64,000 nucleotides of DNA, from assembly GCA_024220525.1 (NCBI GenBank), contig JAMYWO010000144.1, positions 45,966 through 109,965 on the forward strand, in the 5' to 3' direction. A program made the position numbers and the translations under genes. Every line of letters starts with the position of its first letter. The stretch's first letter is position 1. The notes below the pieces were generated by a model. The model worked only from the letters and a program-made list of their open reading frames with translations. It was not told where the DNA came from and searched no databases. This document shows positions 11,368 through 23,878 of the stretch, in pieces. The DNA comes from Cochliopodium minus (taxonomy: Eukaryota; Discosea; Himatismenida; Cochliopodiidae).

Positions 11368-12290
11368 TCAATAGTTCAAAATGGTCTGTACCAAGGTTGA
11401 ATTACTAACTGTAGGATTTCTCCAAATGAAATTATAAACCATGTTCGGATTTTCGTAGAAAAAGAAAGGTTCTTCAAAATTTCCAGAACATAATAGCATA
11501 TAGTTTGTCATTCTGCCCTCATCTCCTCCCAAATAAGTTATAATAAACAACTTATTATGTTGATCCTAACTGTAAGTAAAATTTTTAGTTTCACTGGAAA
11601 GTTCAACATTAGGAAATATCTGGCAAAATATTGAATCAGTTACATTTGAAACACATCTGTTAGTTAATGAACCACATATCTTTATAATGTATTCAGGAGG
11701 AATGTAGATATCGGAGTTTCTTCTCAACAACGATAACTCCTTCTTCATTTCCTACTTTAAAAGAACAACTTGAATTAGTGACTGGACATGCATATTCTGT
11801 TTCCCAAATAATCTTGTATTGGGAGAAAGGAAACTCAATGAAATATGCTGGGTTACCTTTACTTTAAAAACTCTTAATTAAAATGATTTTATTTAAAACT
11901 AGACTTGAATTAAAAAAAAAAAAGATTTATGGATTTAAAATTTCTTTTTAATCCCTGATTAATTTTTACCCAAGTGAATATTTATATCTTATTTCTCTCA
12001 AAGTTCCTCCTTTGAATTTAATCACTGGCAGTCCATTTAGGATAATTTATTCTTAAAAATTTATATATTCCCCATATCCATCTATTTTGTAATCACTTGT
12101 TTTGTATTGAATCAATCAAAAAATATGAGGAAATATTTCGTTTTTAAAAATTTTTTTGATTTTTACATTTTTTTCAATGTTGTAAAATCGTATCTCTTTC
12201 CTTCCAAGGATGGTTTGCAATCATACAAAACAAAAATCAATGAAAATTGCTCAAAAAAAAAGAGTTATGAATTCTTTATTTTTTTTTTAT
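11368..12290 (-). pseudogene. Damaged MRH (mannose-6-phosphate-receptor-homology) domain gene
   Basis: Fragments in order along the minus strand look like MRH lectin repeats: YDCKPSLEGKRYDFTTLKK; YKIDGYGEYINF; LPVIKFKGGTLREIRYKYSL; PAYFIEFPFSQYKIIWETEY followed by ACPV; then IIKICGSLTNRCVSN with SIFCQ; and YLGGDEGRMTNYMLLCSGNF with NMVYNFIW. Cys spacing and the W/Y-x-ACP ending fit MRH repeats of secretory-pathway lectins. However, there are in-frame TAA codons after GEYINF, a frame change after SSCSFK with no normal intron, and an in-frame TAG (11568-11566) inside an otherwise continuous frame. No ATG with a signal peptide is visible before the GH16 gene. Either a pseudogene or a badly sequenced gene. 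Confidence 0.55.
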
Positions 12291-12369
12291 TTATTTTAAT
12301 TCTTTATAAGGAAATTTCAAATGAGATTTCTTTTTTTTATTATTTTTTTTTAAAAAAAGTATTTTGTGA

Positions 12370-13852
12370 TCATTGGGTGAAAACTTTGACATATTTGATG
12401 CTCCAAAAAGCATCTTGAAATTCGGAAGGCTCATTTTGAACGTAAGAGTTGCAAGTGACATTCTTTTTGCAGTCTGATGCGAAAACAGATCCAGCCCAAG
12501 CTAAAATTTAAAAAATTTTTTAAAATTAAATTAAAAAAAAGGAATTTGTCAGAAAAAATTCTTACATCCACAAAAAGTGAGATCGAAGACGATGTTCATG
12601 TTTGAAAAATGAGAAGAAGGACAATATGTTCCCAATTCAAAATATGCATAAGGCATACCCCAAGTACTAGGATTAGGATTGTTAATTGTCAACTAATGAA
12701 GGTAAAATAGTTTAATTAATATTTTGGAGAATTTATTAAATTAATTTGTGATTTTTTTAACAGATTATTTTTTTGAATTTACGTCATTAGGAATGTTGGA
12801 GTGAGTGAAAAAGAAAGATCTTATGAAATCATTGGTCCATTCGAGTACATAAACACCTCCTCCATTTCTATTGAAGTCCTTGCCATAAGTGTTGTTTTGT
12901 TTGGAGAAAATGGCACAACCTGTGTCAAAATACTTTCAAAAATATTTCAATTTTAATTTTAATTTTTTTTTCTTTTTTTTTTTTTTACTTCATCAGAAGC
13001 GTAGACGTAACAATTAGTTGCAGGGTTAGAACTGTTGGTCTCTTTGTTAGCCCAATATCCATTGAATTTAGAAGTAGACTTGGATTGAATGCAGTTATTG
13101 GAAGTGTGTGCAGATGTTTGAACAACTTCATTAATATTCACTCCCTCTATGATATCTAATTCTCCTCCATTTGGCCAATTTGGTCCCACAAGCCTTATTT
13201 TTTTAAAAAAATTGATATTATTTAAGTAATTTATTGAAAGTTTACCAAAATGCAGGCCATGCTATTTAAAATATTTATTTAATTTAAAATAATTTTTTTT
13301 ATTTTTTACTTCCACAACCCCATGGCATATGATCCAAATCAATAACAAATAATCCTTTCAAAATATTTATTTTTTTTTAAAAAAAAGAAAGAAGATCACC
13401 TCTGTTGTATGCTTTGAAGGTATTTATTCTCACAGAGTTTCTTCCCCTTCCTGTTGCTTTGTTGGTGTGATCCGCTCCCATGTAAACATTTCCATTTGAT
13501 TGGGTTCCTATCAAACCAAGTTGTTGAGCTTGTTCCTTTGATACATAGTTCACATATCCATCTGTTGGATCATTTGCTTTTTTCCAAGAGTGAGGAAAAT
13601 AAATAATAAAAAAATAAAAAAATTTTTTATTGTGGGAAATAAGATATACCTGTAAAGAAATACCAATCATTGAAGAATGTGCTTCCTATAAATTAATTTT
13701 GGGAATAATAATTTTATGTTAAAATTATTTTTGAGATGGTGGAGGATAAAAGGAAATTAAAACTCACCATGAAAATTATCTTGAAGAACATATCCTGCTC
13801 TATTGGAATAAACAAAAAATATCAAGCAAATCACAAAAATTTTCAAGAACAT
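12370..13852 (-). CDS. Secreted GH16 beta-1,3(4)-glucanase-like glycoside hydrolase
   Basis: Starts with a signal peptide (MFLKIFVICLIFFVYSNRAG). About nine exons; the first are 13852-13768, 13685-13650 and 13576-13400. The mature region has HMPWGCG, then WPAFWLVGPNWPNGGELD and IIEGVN. The last contains the GH16 catalytic ExDxxE (nucleophile Glu, helper Asp, acid/base Glu). Downstream blocks SAHTSNNC, GGGVYVLEWTNDFIRSFFF, IPND, TWGMPYAYFELG, and FSNMNIVFDLTFC with WAG are those of fungal-type endo-1,3(4)-beta-glucanases. Ends IKYVKVFTQ then TGA. Likely hydrolyses beta-glucans outside the cell or in food vacuoles; substrate preference is not shown by sequence. Confidence 0.9.
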
Positions 13853-13966
13853 TTTTTTTTTTTTTTTCAATCTTTGAGGGATCAAAATTTTATCAAATTG
13901 TTTGAGAATCTTAAAGAGACCACAAAAAACAACCTTTATTTTGTGTGATTTAAAAAATGTGAAAAA

Positions 13967-15889
13967 TTAATAAACATTAAATGAAGCAAGTTTCACAATA
14001 GATTCAAAAATGTAACGAGGCAAAAGGTTGAGGAGAGTACTTTTCAATCTCTTAATCATCAAGAGGGTCGTGACACAATCTCTGAAAGTAATGGGGTAGA
14101 GATTATGAGATTCCCTGGACCATTCTCCTGAAAGAAAATATTTGCTGAGATCCAACATGTATAAATCCCCAAGTTGTTGATGACCCGTCCATCCTTAGTT
14201 AAATAAAAAAGGAAAAAGATTATTTAAACAATCATATTTTTTTTTTGTTTTATTTTTTTTTACCTCCATGACAATAAATCTTTCCTTTGTGAACTATTGA
14301 GACATGGGCATGACTTGGATCGGGATGTTCTTCGTTCACTACGTAAAATTTATTTGTGGGAATATGATAAGCAACAGTGCAATTTGTTGGACCGTAATTC
14401 CATCCATTCGACTGTGTAAAAAAAAGTGAACATAAAAAAAATTTCTTTAAAAATAAATTAAAAAAAATTCTTACAAACCTAAAACAAAAAAAAATTTGTT
14501 AGGACCATAAAATTTACAAGATAAAGTTTTTCCTACCAAATAGTATTCCTTTTTATTAAAAAAAAATTAAGATAAATAATTTAATTGGAAATCAAATTAT
14601 TTTTACGTTAAAACTCCAGATCCAGAAACTGAAATAGCATCAAAGGCATCATAAGGAGGAGACTCGAGAAGTACAAATTTGTTATTATACATTTCGAATC
14701 TGGCCATTTGAGCAAAAGATCCTGAACCTGACGCACAACCGCTATTTTGTCCGCAAAATATCTGAAAAAAAGAAATAAATTGAATAATAGATTTTGAAAC
14801 AAATTATTTTTTCTTACATAAGCTAAGGTATTTTAAAAAAATAAATTAATTTTTTTTATAACCAAAATAATATTTTTAGAATGTACCACTATCATTTTTG
14901 ACAATACAAGAAGGTCTTTGTACAGTTTCAACACCTCCTGATATATATTGGATAGTTTCCCAAACAAAGGTATCCAAATTTAATCTGAAAAGAGAACTGT
15001 TCATAGTTTTTCCGTCACTAAACAATGTAAATTTATTATCATATTCATTATATAACAAAAAATGAGATATTTACTTTGGTATCCTTGTCCCTCCCCACAA
15101 ATAGAAATAATGATTCCATCCCCAATATGCCTAATAGTAAAAAAGTAAATAAATGTTTTTTCAAAAGTGGGGGGGGTTTACAGGATAATTTAGTTTCCCA
15201 GGAAGAGTTCCCTTACATTCTTGTCTCTTCCACTCTAAGACAAATAAAAAGCATTAATGAATTTTTATTAAAAAAAAATTGTATTTCTAATAATACTTTT
15301 TGTTTCAAAATTATATACTTCCAACACATCAACTGTTTCTCTGTTTAAATCATACCCTCCGTAAAAATACCAGTTGTGGTTGTACATATAATTGTTTCTC
15401 ACTGTTCTTCCTATTGGTTGGTAATCACCTATTTCTTCCACTTTAATCCATTCTGCTTTACTAAAAACCAATAATTTGTTTTCAATTAAAAAATATTTGT
15501 TTTCGTTTTTACTCAAAATCAAAATAGATGACATCTTTTGATCTTCCTTCTACACATTGCCCTCCATATATATAACTTTGATTGAAGAGATTTTAGCATC
15601 AATTTTTTTAAAAAAATGCAAATTTAATCTTTCTTACAATTTATTATTGTATAATGTTCCTGCATGGAAATTCCTTATCATTCAAAAACATTATTTTAAA
15701 ACAATTTATAATTCAAATTTTTACCTTTCAGGATTTTGTTTATTTGTTGTCAATACCAACCCCCTATATCCAATTATTTATATCTTTTATTTATATTATT
15801 TATATTTGTTATATTATTTACCATTCAATCTTTTTGACATCATCCAACCAATAAGGTTCTTGTTTATCATTAGCTGCATTATCAGCCAT
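13967..15889 (-). CDS. Kelch-repeat protein
   Basis: Start MADNAANDKQEPYWLDDVKK at 15889, followed by many small exons. Kelch signatures (double Gly, spaced Tyr and Trp) recur: YIYGGQCVEGRSKDVIYFDF, NHNWYFYGGYDLNRETVDVL, NHYFYLWGGTRIP, LDTFVWETIQYISGG, MARFEMYNNKFVLLESPPYD, and VSIVHKGKIYCHGG. This is enough for a beta-propeller. A 55-nt intron (donor after VIYFDF) joins cleanly to KAEWIKVEEIGDYQP. The C-terminal tail is helical (CVTTLLMIKRLKSTLLNLLP RYIFESIVKL). No BTB or F-box was recognised. A substrate adaptor or cytoskeletal role would be guesswork. Confidence 0.75.
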
Positions 15890-16636
15890 TTTATTAAACA
15901 ATCTTTCTTTTTTTATTTATTTTTATTTTTTATTTCTAAAAATTAAAAAGATATGAATTCAATTAATGCTTTAATTTTCATTTAATTGGCTAGATAGGTT
16001 TTCTTTCAACAATCCAGTTTAATTTATTTTAATTTATTTTTATCATAAATTATTGGATTCCCAATTTAAGAAGTTTTGTTGAATTTTGTGATCAATTAAC
16101 ACGATATAATCTTTCTTGAGCATTAAATTTTATAGCAGTTTTGTTTGTGAGCTTATAAATTTAAATATGGAAAATTTACTTATCAAATCTTTTCAATTTA
16201 AAACAAAAAATGTTTCCTTTTTTTCAAATATTAACTTGAAAATGACATAAGTCTTAATTCAATCTTGAATTTGCAAGTTCATTTAAAAATATTAAATTTG
16301 AAAATAAATTTCCTATCTAGTTGAGAGAAAGATTTTGGATTCTGAAAAAAATTAAAATCATCTGTTTGTGAAAAAGTTTTTGAATTCTACTCAGAAAAAA
16401 ATAAAATTTAATTCTAAGATTGAAGTACAATTACATTTAACTAATTTATTCAAATTATTTAAAAATTAAGAACTAAAAATGAATTTGGATTGGTTTGTTT
16501 TTAAAGAAAAATGACAATTTTTGTACATAAATCATAAATAATTTTGCAGAACTTTTTTTCTGTTTAAATTTTAGTTTTTTGATCTTTTTCAAATTCGGAA
16601 CAAAAAAATAAAATATAAAAAATAAAAAAATAAAAA
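15890..16636. other. Divergent intergenic region, kelch and EF-hand/ankyrin genes
   Basis: About 750 bases of A/T-rich sequence between two divergently transcribed genes. It must hold both promoters. I see no coding frame, RNA gene or repeat family beyond homopolymer runs. Confidence 0.6.
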
Positions 16637-19172
16637 ATGGGAAATGATATTGATATAGAGAAATCTTTTAATGAAAATGAAATAAGGGAATTGTTCAACA
16701 AATTTGATACAAGAAATGAAGGTTAACGAAAAATTAAATTTTATTTAACTGAAAATGTTAAAAATTAACGTTCTTTTTTAACAATAGGAAAGCTAAATTT
16801 TGATGAGTGGAATAATTTTTCAAAAACATACATAATGAAAAACCACCAAATTACATCCAATGCTTCAAAGTTTATTGAATATATATTTCATGTAAAAAAA
16901 ATTTTGGTTAAAATAAATAAATTATAGAAAGGGATATGTGGATCAATTGATTATAAAGGGATATACATATTATCATTGCATATCAATCAACAAATAAAGA
17001 TCCTCCCAATATTTTATACCCAAAATTAAAAATAAAATTCCTAAATGTTTTTTATCCTATGTAAATAAACAGGATTGTGATTATGATCATGGTAAATAAA
17101 GAACAAAATAATTTTTCTTTAATTTTCATTGAAATTTCTTATCTGTTTTTTTAAAATTTTAATAATAAAAAAAAAGATAATACAATATCATTTGATGAAT
17201 TCAAGAAATTCATAATAGAGAAAAGAATAAGTCTCAAAAAAGAGTTTGATGAAGCATATGAAAAGAGAGATTTAGAAACGATAAAGAAAATAGCAAAGTT
17301 GATCAGACTCAAAGAAGATATTCGCAAAATCTTCTTCGTTGCCTTGGAAACCAAAGATGAACAGTTGTTAAAAATTGTAGCCAAGAAACATCCTAATGTA
17401 ACAGAAGAAGGAGGAACAACTTTTCTTGGCTTGGAAATAAAAAACAAAAACATTGATAACATAAAAGTAAATTTTAGTTCAATATAAAGATTTTTATCAT
17501 TTTTATTTTTTAATTTTTAGTTTTTATTTTTTACATTATGTTGAATTCTTGTTATTTTATTTTTATTAAACTTTTTTTTTTTTTTTCTTTTATTTTTATT
17601 TTTGATTCTTCTTTTTCTTCCTGTGAATGAAGATGCTTCTAAATTACAATGCAAACCCAAACATTCAAGACTACATGGGAAAAAATGCGATACACTACCT
17701 CTGCAGCGAAAAAGTGACCGACTTCGAAATCCTCCAACTTCTCCTTCCCCACTCCGATCTCAATCTCTCCACCATTTTCATGCCTGGAAGAACCCCTCTC
17801 CAATTAGCTTGTGAGAACAGAAATATAGACTTGTGTAAATTATTACTTGAATCTAAAGCTTTCCCCAGTGTTAAATGTATTGATTTTTTTTCTTTTTCTT
17901 TACTTTTTTATTTTTTTTAAATTTTTTTGAATTTTTTATTTAATTATTATTCAAACGAACTTTTAAAAAATTTTTAAAAAATTTAATTTTTTATTTTTTG
18001 TTTGGGCCATTCATATTATTTTGATTTTTTATTCAATTATTATTCAAATTCTTATTTTTTAAAAAATTTTAATATTAAAAAAGCAAGGGACGGATCAACA
18101 GCAATGCATTTGCTCATTAAAGAAAAAAATCCAGAGATGGACATCATTAAACTTTTGATACACAGCAAAGCCGATCTTGAAATAAAAGATAATAACAAAA
18201 AATTTTGTTTGAATTTGGCTATCGACAACAATGACTCTTTAATATGCGAATTGTAAAAAAAAAAATGTGTTTTTATTTTTAATGTTTTTATTTGTATTAT
18301 TTTTTTATTTGTACTATCAATTTTTTTATACTCAATTTTTTTATTTTTTTGCATTAAAAAATAGGTTATTGGAAGCAGGAGCTAATCCTAACAAAATACA
18401 GCCAGAAAAAGCGGGAAATTATCTCCATTATATTCTGTCAGATTTTGAAAAGAAAAAGAAAAAGAAAATAGGGCTTGTAAATTAATCTATATCATTTTTT
18501 TTCATTCTTTTTATTTTTTTATTTTCAATATTTAATGTTTCATGTCTAACAAAATTTTTTTAGGTGAAAATGTTACTTGAATACGAATCACATGCTAATT
18601 TGTATGATAAAAAAGGAAACACTCCATTACATTATGAATCAATGAACCCAAATTGTTCGACTAACATTTTAAGAGTAAAAAAAAAAAATCAATTAATTAT
18701 TTCTAATATTTAATTTAAATTTAATTTATTTTAAAATGATTTTTTAGATGTTGTTTGAATCTAATGCAGATCCAAACTTACTAACAAAAGGAGATGAAGA
18801 GGAATCCAGCACTCCATTTCATTACATCTGCCAAAATGAAAATGTTAGCACTGAAAAGATAAGATTATTCGTAGAAAACAAAGGTAAAAAAAAAATTTCA
18901 AAAAAATAAAAAAATTTTTAATAAAAAAAATGAAAAAATAATTTGAAATTTTTTAAAAAGGTGATGTGAATATTGTTGATAAAAATGAAAACACACCTCT
19001 ACATTTTGCTTGTAATAACCCTTATTTCCATTTCGGAGCAATAGAGCTCCTATTCCAGTACAACGCTGACCCTAATGTCAAAGACATCAAAAACGAGTCT
19101 CCCATTGACATTGCAAAGAAAAATAACAGATATGATATATGCTCTTTATTTTTTTCCAAAAAGACCAAATAA
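16637..19172 (+). CDS. EF-hand plus ankyrin-repeat protein
   Basis: Exon 1 (MGNDIDIEKSFNENEIRELF NKFDTRNEG) joins exon 2 (KLNFDEW) to make an EF-hand loop, DTRNEGKLNFDE. A second region runs through tiny exons (DCDYDH, then DNTISFDEFKKFI) that together form another EF-hand loop. After a helical linker, ankyrin repeats fill the rest: LLNYNANPNIQDYMGKNAIH, GRTPLQLACENRNIDLCKLL, STAMHLLIKEKNPEMDIIKL, LLEAGANPNK, GNTPLHYESMNPN, LLFQYNADPNVKDIKNESPI. Introns fall repeatedly just before the second helix (LLEx/MLFE). A possible N-terminal MG is compatible with myristoylation but not shown. Ca-dependent scaffold by inference. Confidence 0.8.
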
Positions 19173-19212
19173 TTTAAAAAATATTTAAACAGAAGTTTTT
19201 ATTTTTTTTTTT

Positions 19213-20032
19213 TCAAAACAAAATGCATTTATTTTTTTCTCTTTTTTTATTTTCAATTTTAATTGGATGATACAGATTTTTCTTGAACAAATAAACGTGA
19301 ATACACTCTTCAAAAACATGTCGTACATTTTCATAATTACTATTTTCTACATAAGAATGTGCTTTAATTTCTTTGGCCATCATAAATCCTTCTCCTGTTG
19401 AAATCTTTTTTAAAAAAAAATTTTCATTTATATTTCTTTCATTCAATTTTTATTTTTACAATAATTTCTCCTTTTAAACTCATCTTTTCAATTTTATCTT
19501 TGTCGTTTCTCAAATCAATTTTATTTCCACATAGAACAATAGGCGAATTTGGCATGTGGTGTTTCACTTCAGGAGCCCATTTTTTAAAAATTTCATTAAA
19601 ACTAGATCTATTGGATACATCATACATCTTTACTTCATAATATTAATGTATTTGAAGAAAATAAAAAAATTTACCAAAAGAAAAACATCAGTTTGGGAAT
19701 AAGATAAAGGTCTCAATTTATTATAATCTTCATTTCCATTTGTATCCCATGCTTCACATTTTATCTCATAATCTTTAAAATAATAGATTGAAACAGTTTT
19801 TTGTTATTCTTTTTTTTAACCCATAAATTTGCATCTCGATGTATGATTATCAAATATATTGGGAATATCTGATTTGCAATCATAGCTTCCATCGAACATA
19901 CCAAGAGTAATTGTCTTTCCTAGGGCATTTTATGATTAAATACAATATACCATTTAATTACCGATCCTAACACTCCCAACCAAAACTATTTTAAGATCAA
20001 AACTTTCAAATTTTTTTTTTTAAATTTTGCAT
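19213..20032 (-). CDS. Divergent Rho-family GTPase, predicted GTPase-deficient
   Basis: Exons 20032-19962, 19919-19821, 19772-19675, 19628-19464 and 19404-19213 encode [13 protein letters not shown] (P-loop), IPNIFDNHT (switch I), [20 protein letters not shown] (switch II), [20 protein letters not shown] followed by IDLRND, and a C-terminal CILF prenylation box. The Rho-type sequence is clear. Two catalytic positions are changed: the Gly12 equivalent is Val (GSVRIGKT) and the Gln61 equivalent is Asn (NGNE). The G5 SAL motif is also degenerate (AHSYVENSN). The best ATG (20032) is out of frame by one base in an A10 run; with nine A it would read [19 protein letters not shown]. Confidence 0.85.
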
Positions 20033-20330
20033 GTTCAATAAAAAGAAAGTAATGACTTCACAAATTATGAAAAATGCAATTGTTTGCTTTATTATCCCAT
20101 ATCAACACAAATTCTTGAATTAATTCCTTTTAAAAATTGTATAATCTCAAATAATATTTTTTTTATTTGGACATGTCTAATTTTTTAACTAATTTTTACA
20201 ATCCAGGACATTGGATTTTCATCAAATCAGATTATCCAAACCTTTTAAGATTTAAAATGAACTTCATTTTGGAGGATCAACATTTTCTTCATTTTCATTT
20301 AATTTTTCTTCAAATATAAAAAAAATCAAA

Positions 20331-21175
20331 ATGGTATTCTTTTTCCAATTATATTTTGATCTAATGTTTATATATATAACAACATTGTCTTTCAAATAGG
20401 AAACATTCAATGAATTTTGGGGATCATATAAAAATACACCAAAAATAATGAAGATTATAGATGTCTTCCTTGCATATATCGTCTTGACTGGAGTATTTCA
20501 ATTTCTCTATTGTATGGTTGTTGGTACTTTCCCTTTCAATGCTTTCCTTGCAGGATTTATTTCTACATTGGCAAGTTTTGTTTTTGCAGGTAACAAATTT
20601 AATTTTTTTTGAGATATTATAGCTTATTATGAATGAAGATTGATCATGATAGAAATATATAAACAAGATATTATTTAATTTTCATATTCCTTTGAAAAAT
20701 AATTATTTATACGATCTTTCAAGTAATTTCTATCAAAATAAAATTTATCAAGAAATTACTCTTATTTTTGCTCTATTTTTCAATTTATAACTTGATAATA
20801 AGATATATTTTTCTTACCAATATAAATTTCTTTATATGCTCATTTTTATGGATGATATACTGATTAATAACCCAAATACATAAATTAACAATAGACCCCA
20901 ATATATCCATAAATAATGTCAGAAAAATTCATTTCATAGAAGATCAAAATATATATATAAAGATAATTTCTTAATATATCCATTTTTGATGGTTGATATT
21001 TCTCACATTAAATAAATATAATGACTCACAATTTTAAAAAAAAAAAAAAATAGCATCACTTAGAATTCAATTGAATCCCAAAAATGGATACAAAACAACC
21101 CACGAAAGAGCTTTTGCAGATTTTTTGTTTTGTCACTTGATTCTTCATTTGTGGGTTGCTAATTACCTTGGATGA
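20331..21175 (+). CDS. DAD1: DAD1/Ost2, oligosaccharyltransferase subunit
   Basis: Small ER membrane subunit of the complex that transfers glycans to Asn residues. Exons 20331-20333 (only the ATG), 20400-20589 and 21054-21175 splice to [85 protein letters not shown] and YLG. This is the full family with its conserved VGTFPFNxFLxGF and ERAFADFLF motifs and the terminal LG. The length (about 100 aa) matches the family. The second intron is long (464 bp) for this contig. It shares a divergent upstream region with the Rho gene. Confidence 0.95.
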
Positions 21176-21323
21176 GAAAAGAAGAAAAAGATAATAAATA
21201 AATTAAAAAAAAAATTATTTAAAATTAAATTATTTTTTATTATAATACTTTTTTTTTATTTTTTTTTGAATTAAAAAATTCATTTCTCTTTCCACCTTCC
21301 TTGATTTTATTGTCTCTCCCATT

Positions 21324-23702
21324 TTAGTTGTATCTCTTCTTCATCTGATTACTAGAAATGATGTTGCTGTCATCCACCAAAGAGTTAAGAAAGTCACCCA
21401 AACCATCCTCTTTGACATTAGAACGATCAATGACAGTAGGTGGATGTTTAAAAACATTTTTGTTATTATTACTGTTAACAAGGTTGTTATTAGTTTGACC
21501 AAAATCAATCATAATATTTTCTCCAAAAAACTCTGTTTTGCTTCTGTGTAACTTATTATTTTCAGATTTACTGTAATTATTTTTGTTATTGTTCTCGTTG
21601 TAAATACTGCTTGTGCTGGAACTTTTGTGGGAGGTGTTTTCTACGTTGGAAGTTCTTTGTGGCTTAAGTTTGGAGTCAGAGGAGGAAAACATATTCATGC
21701 TGAAAACTTGGACGTTGTTGGATTTTTGTTCTACGGGCGGATATTTTTTTTCTTTGAGTTTTTTGATTACAGGATCGTTTTGGATGTAACTGCAAGCCGC
21801 TTTAAAAGAAATCAAATTGAATCTAATCAAAAAAAAAAAAATAAAAAAAAATTTTTAAAAATAAAAAAAGATTATTACCCAATTTCGTTTGTGTCGAAAT
21901 CAAAGAACAAAAAGTTTTCCATGTATAAAAATGAGGAATGTATTTTTTTCGAGTTTGATTGAAGGACGATGTAAACCAATAATGGCAACAAATCGTCGGA
22001 TCCTACTGAAATATTCAAATTAGAAGCTTCGTTATTGATAGCCTGTATAGTTTCTTTCAAAATGAAAAGTTTGTCCAAAGGAGTTATGGCGTTCTGCATT
22101 GTTTGAAATCTTCATGAAATTTTTTAAATTAATTAAAAAAAAAAATAATTTTTTTTTGTTTACAATTTTATGGGATTTTCTAGATTTAAATCCAGAAAAG
22201 CTTCAGTTACTCCCACATCCGTTTTTTGAAGGGATTGACTAGAATTTATTGCTTTGAAAGTTTCATCGTCTTCTTTTGTGTATATATCCCCAATAGTCCC
22301 ATAAACTTTCTCTGATAATTTCCCCATTACAAAACTTTTTTTAAATTAAAATTTCGTTAAATTAAAATCGATTAAATTGATAAAAAATTACAATAAAAAA
22401 TAATGAAAATATTAAAGAAGCTTACTTTTCAATCACAAGTTGAAGATCATCAAAATTTTTATTTAAATTGTATGCTTTCCTAAAAATAACGTTGACGCAC
22501 AATAAGTCCTTGAGAAAAAAAAAAAATTAAAATTAAAATTAAACTAATAAAAACAATAAAATTGACTCAATGAGGTCTTTACATCAGAAGCTCTTTCAAT
22601 CAATTCCTCTGCTTTTTTTTTGGAATGATGCTCGAAACCCTTCACAATGAAATAATTCTTGCAGAAAGATTTGATGTACTCCTCTATCTTCTTTAGAACA
22701 AGTTCGTTCTCGGGGAAACTGTACAAAAACTTTTCGCATTCATTGAATGTTCTTTTGTTTGGCGGAGGAAGATTTAATTCATCTGTTTCTTGTGTCTTTT
22801 TTTGGTTGAGTTTTCCTTGCAGGGGTTTGTCTATGCACACCACTGTGAACTTTTTGTAGTCTTTGTTGTAGAATAGTTCTTCAAAAAGAATTTTGGCTGT
22901 TCTGTTTTGATCGAATCCTATTTTTTATGTTTTAATTATTAAAAAAATAATTGAAAAAATGATCGATGATTGGATCAAACCAAGATTTATATGATATTTT
23001 GGATTAAATTGATCAGAATATTATGTTGAGATATAAAATTGATCAAAGATATGTTTCTCAGATTAAATTCTCATTTTCAATGTTTTACTAAGTTTTGTTT
23101 CTCAATAAAATTTTCAATATTTGACTTAATCTTTCAAGATATTTGAATATGCATTTAATCTTTGAAATGAAATCGATTCAATTTGAATTAATGTATTTGA
23201 TATCATCTTATCATTCATTTTTCTTGATTTTATTCCAATAGTTTTCATTATTTGACATCTTTTGAAAAGGGAGTTATATTTTTCGCTTTAATTAAAATAT
23301 CTGCCCTCTTGTATATAATATAATAAAAGGGGTTTTTGGGTTGTTATTTTATTTTCTTTTGAATATTCATTTAGAGATTCATGACAAAAATAATTATATT
23401 TAATTTGATATGAGAATATGAATAAGTGAATATGATTTACCTTTTTTCGTTATTACATTGGAATTATCAATTTCTAGAGTCTTTCCATTTAAAGTGATAT
23501 ATTCGCCCATAATAAAAGGAGAAGGAACCAATATATGAGTGTCAATATCATCTTGGGTGATATCTTGATTATTTAAAAGACATTTATTGGAAGGGATGCA
23601 AATAAAATAACAATTCTTTTCAGCTTGAAGGTAAGTGTTTTTGTATTTTCCTTTTAAAGCGATGAAAAAAATATTCTCATGTAGATCTTCATTCTCTTCC
23701 AT
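21324..23702 (-). CDS. VPS9-domain protein (Rab5-type GEF)
   Basis: Exons 23702-23441, 22917-22583, about 22512-22425, 22336-22165, 22110-21877 and 21801-21324. Joining exons 1 and 2 gives SNVITKKGFDQNRTAKILFE. The helical bundle follows (KLSEKVYGTIGDIYTKEDDE). The VPS9 core follows in turn: ITPLDKLFILKETIQAINNE and VGSDDLLPLLVYIVLQS (with the invariant Asp of the catalytic DDLLP), then AACSYIQNDP. The C-terminal third is an Asn/Ser/Lys-rich low-complexity tail. VPS9 domains exchange nucleotide on Rab5/Rab21 at early endosomes. No RIN, FYVE or ankyrin module is visible; the N-terminal exon (about 87 residues) is unrecognised. Confidence 0.88.
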
Positions 23703-23878
23703 ACAAAAATTAATATATAAAGAGTGTCTTTCCTATTTTTCTTTATATTTTATGAAATGAAAAAAAATAATAATAATTTATAATATTTAATTTTTAAAAA
23801 TGATTTCACCGAAAAAAAATAAAAAAATAAAAAATTTTATATGAAATTGATTTTAATTTAGATTAAATAATAAATTTA

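Noticed and set aside
11566-11568. TAG read as a sense codon (variant genetic code)
   Set aside because: TAG ends thymidine kinase (57301-57303) and TYW3 (30860-30858), and TAA and TGA end many other genes, so the standard code holds.
12107-12418. + strand open frame over the GH16 3' end
   Set aside because: It overlaps the clearly conserved GH16 terminal exon on the minus strand and is Phe/Lys-rich by composition.
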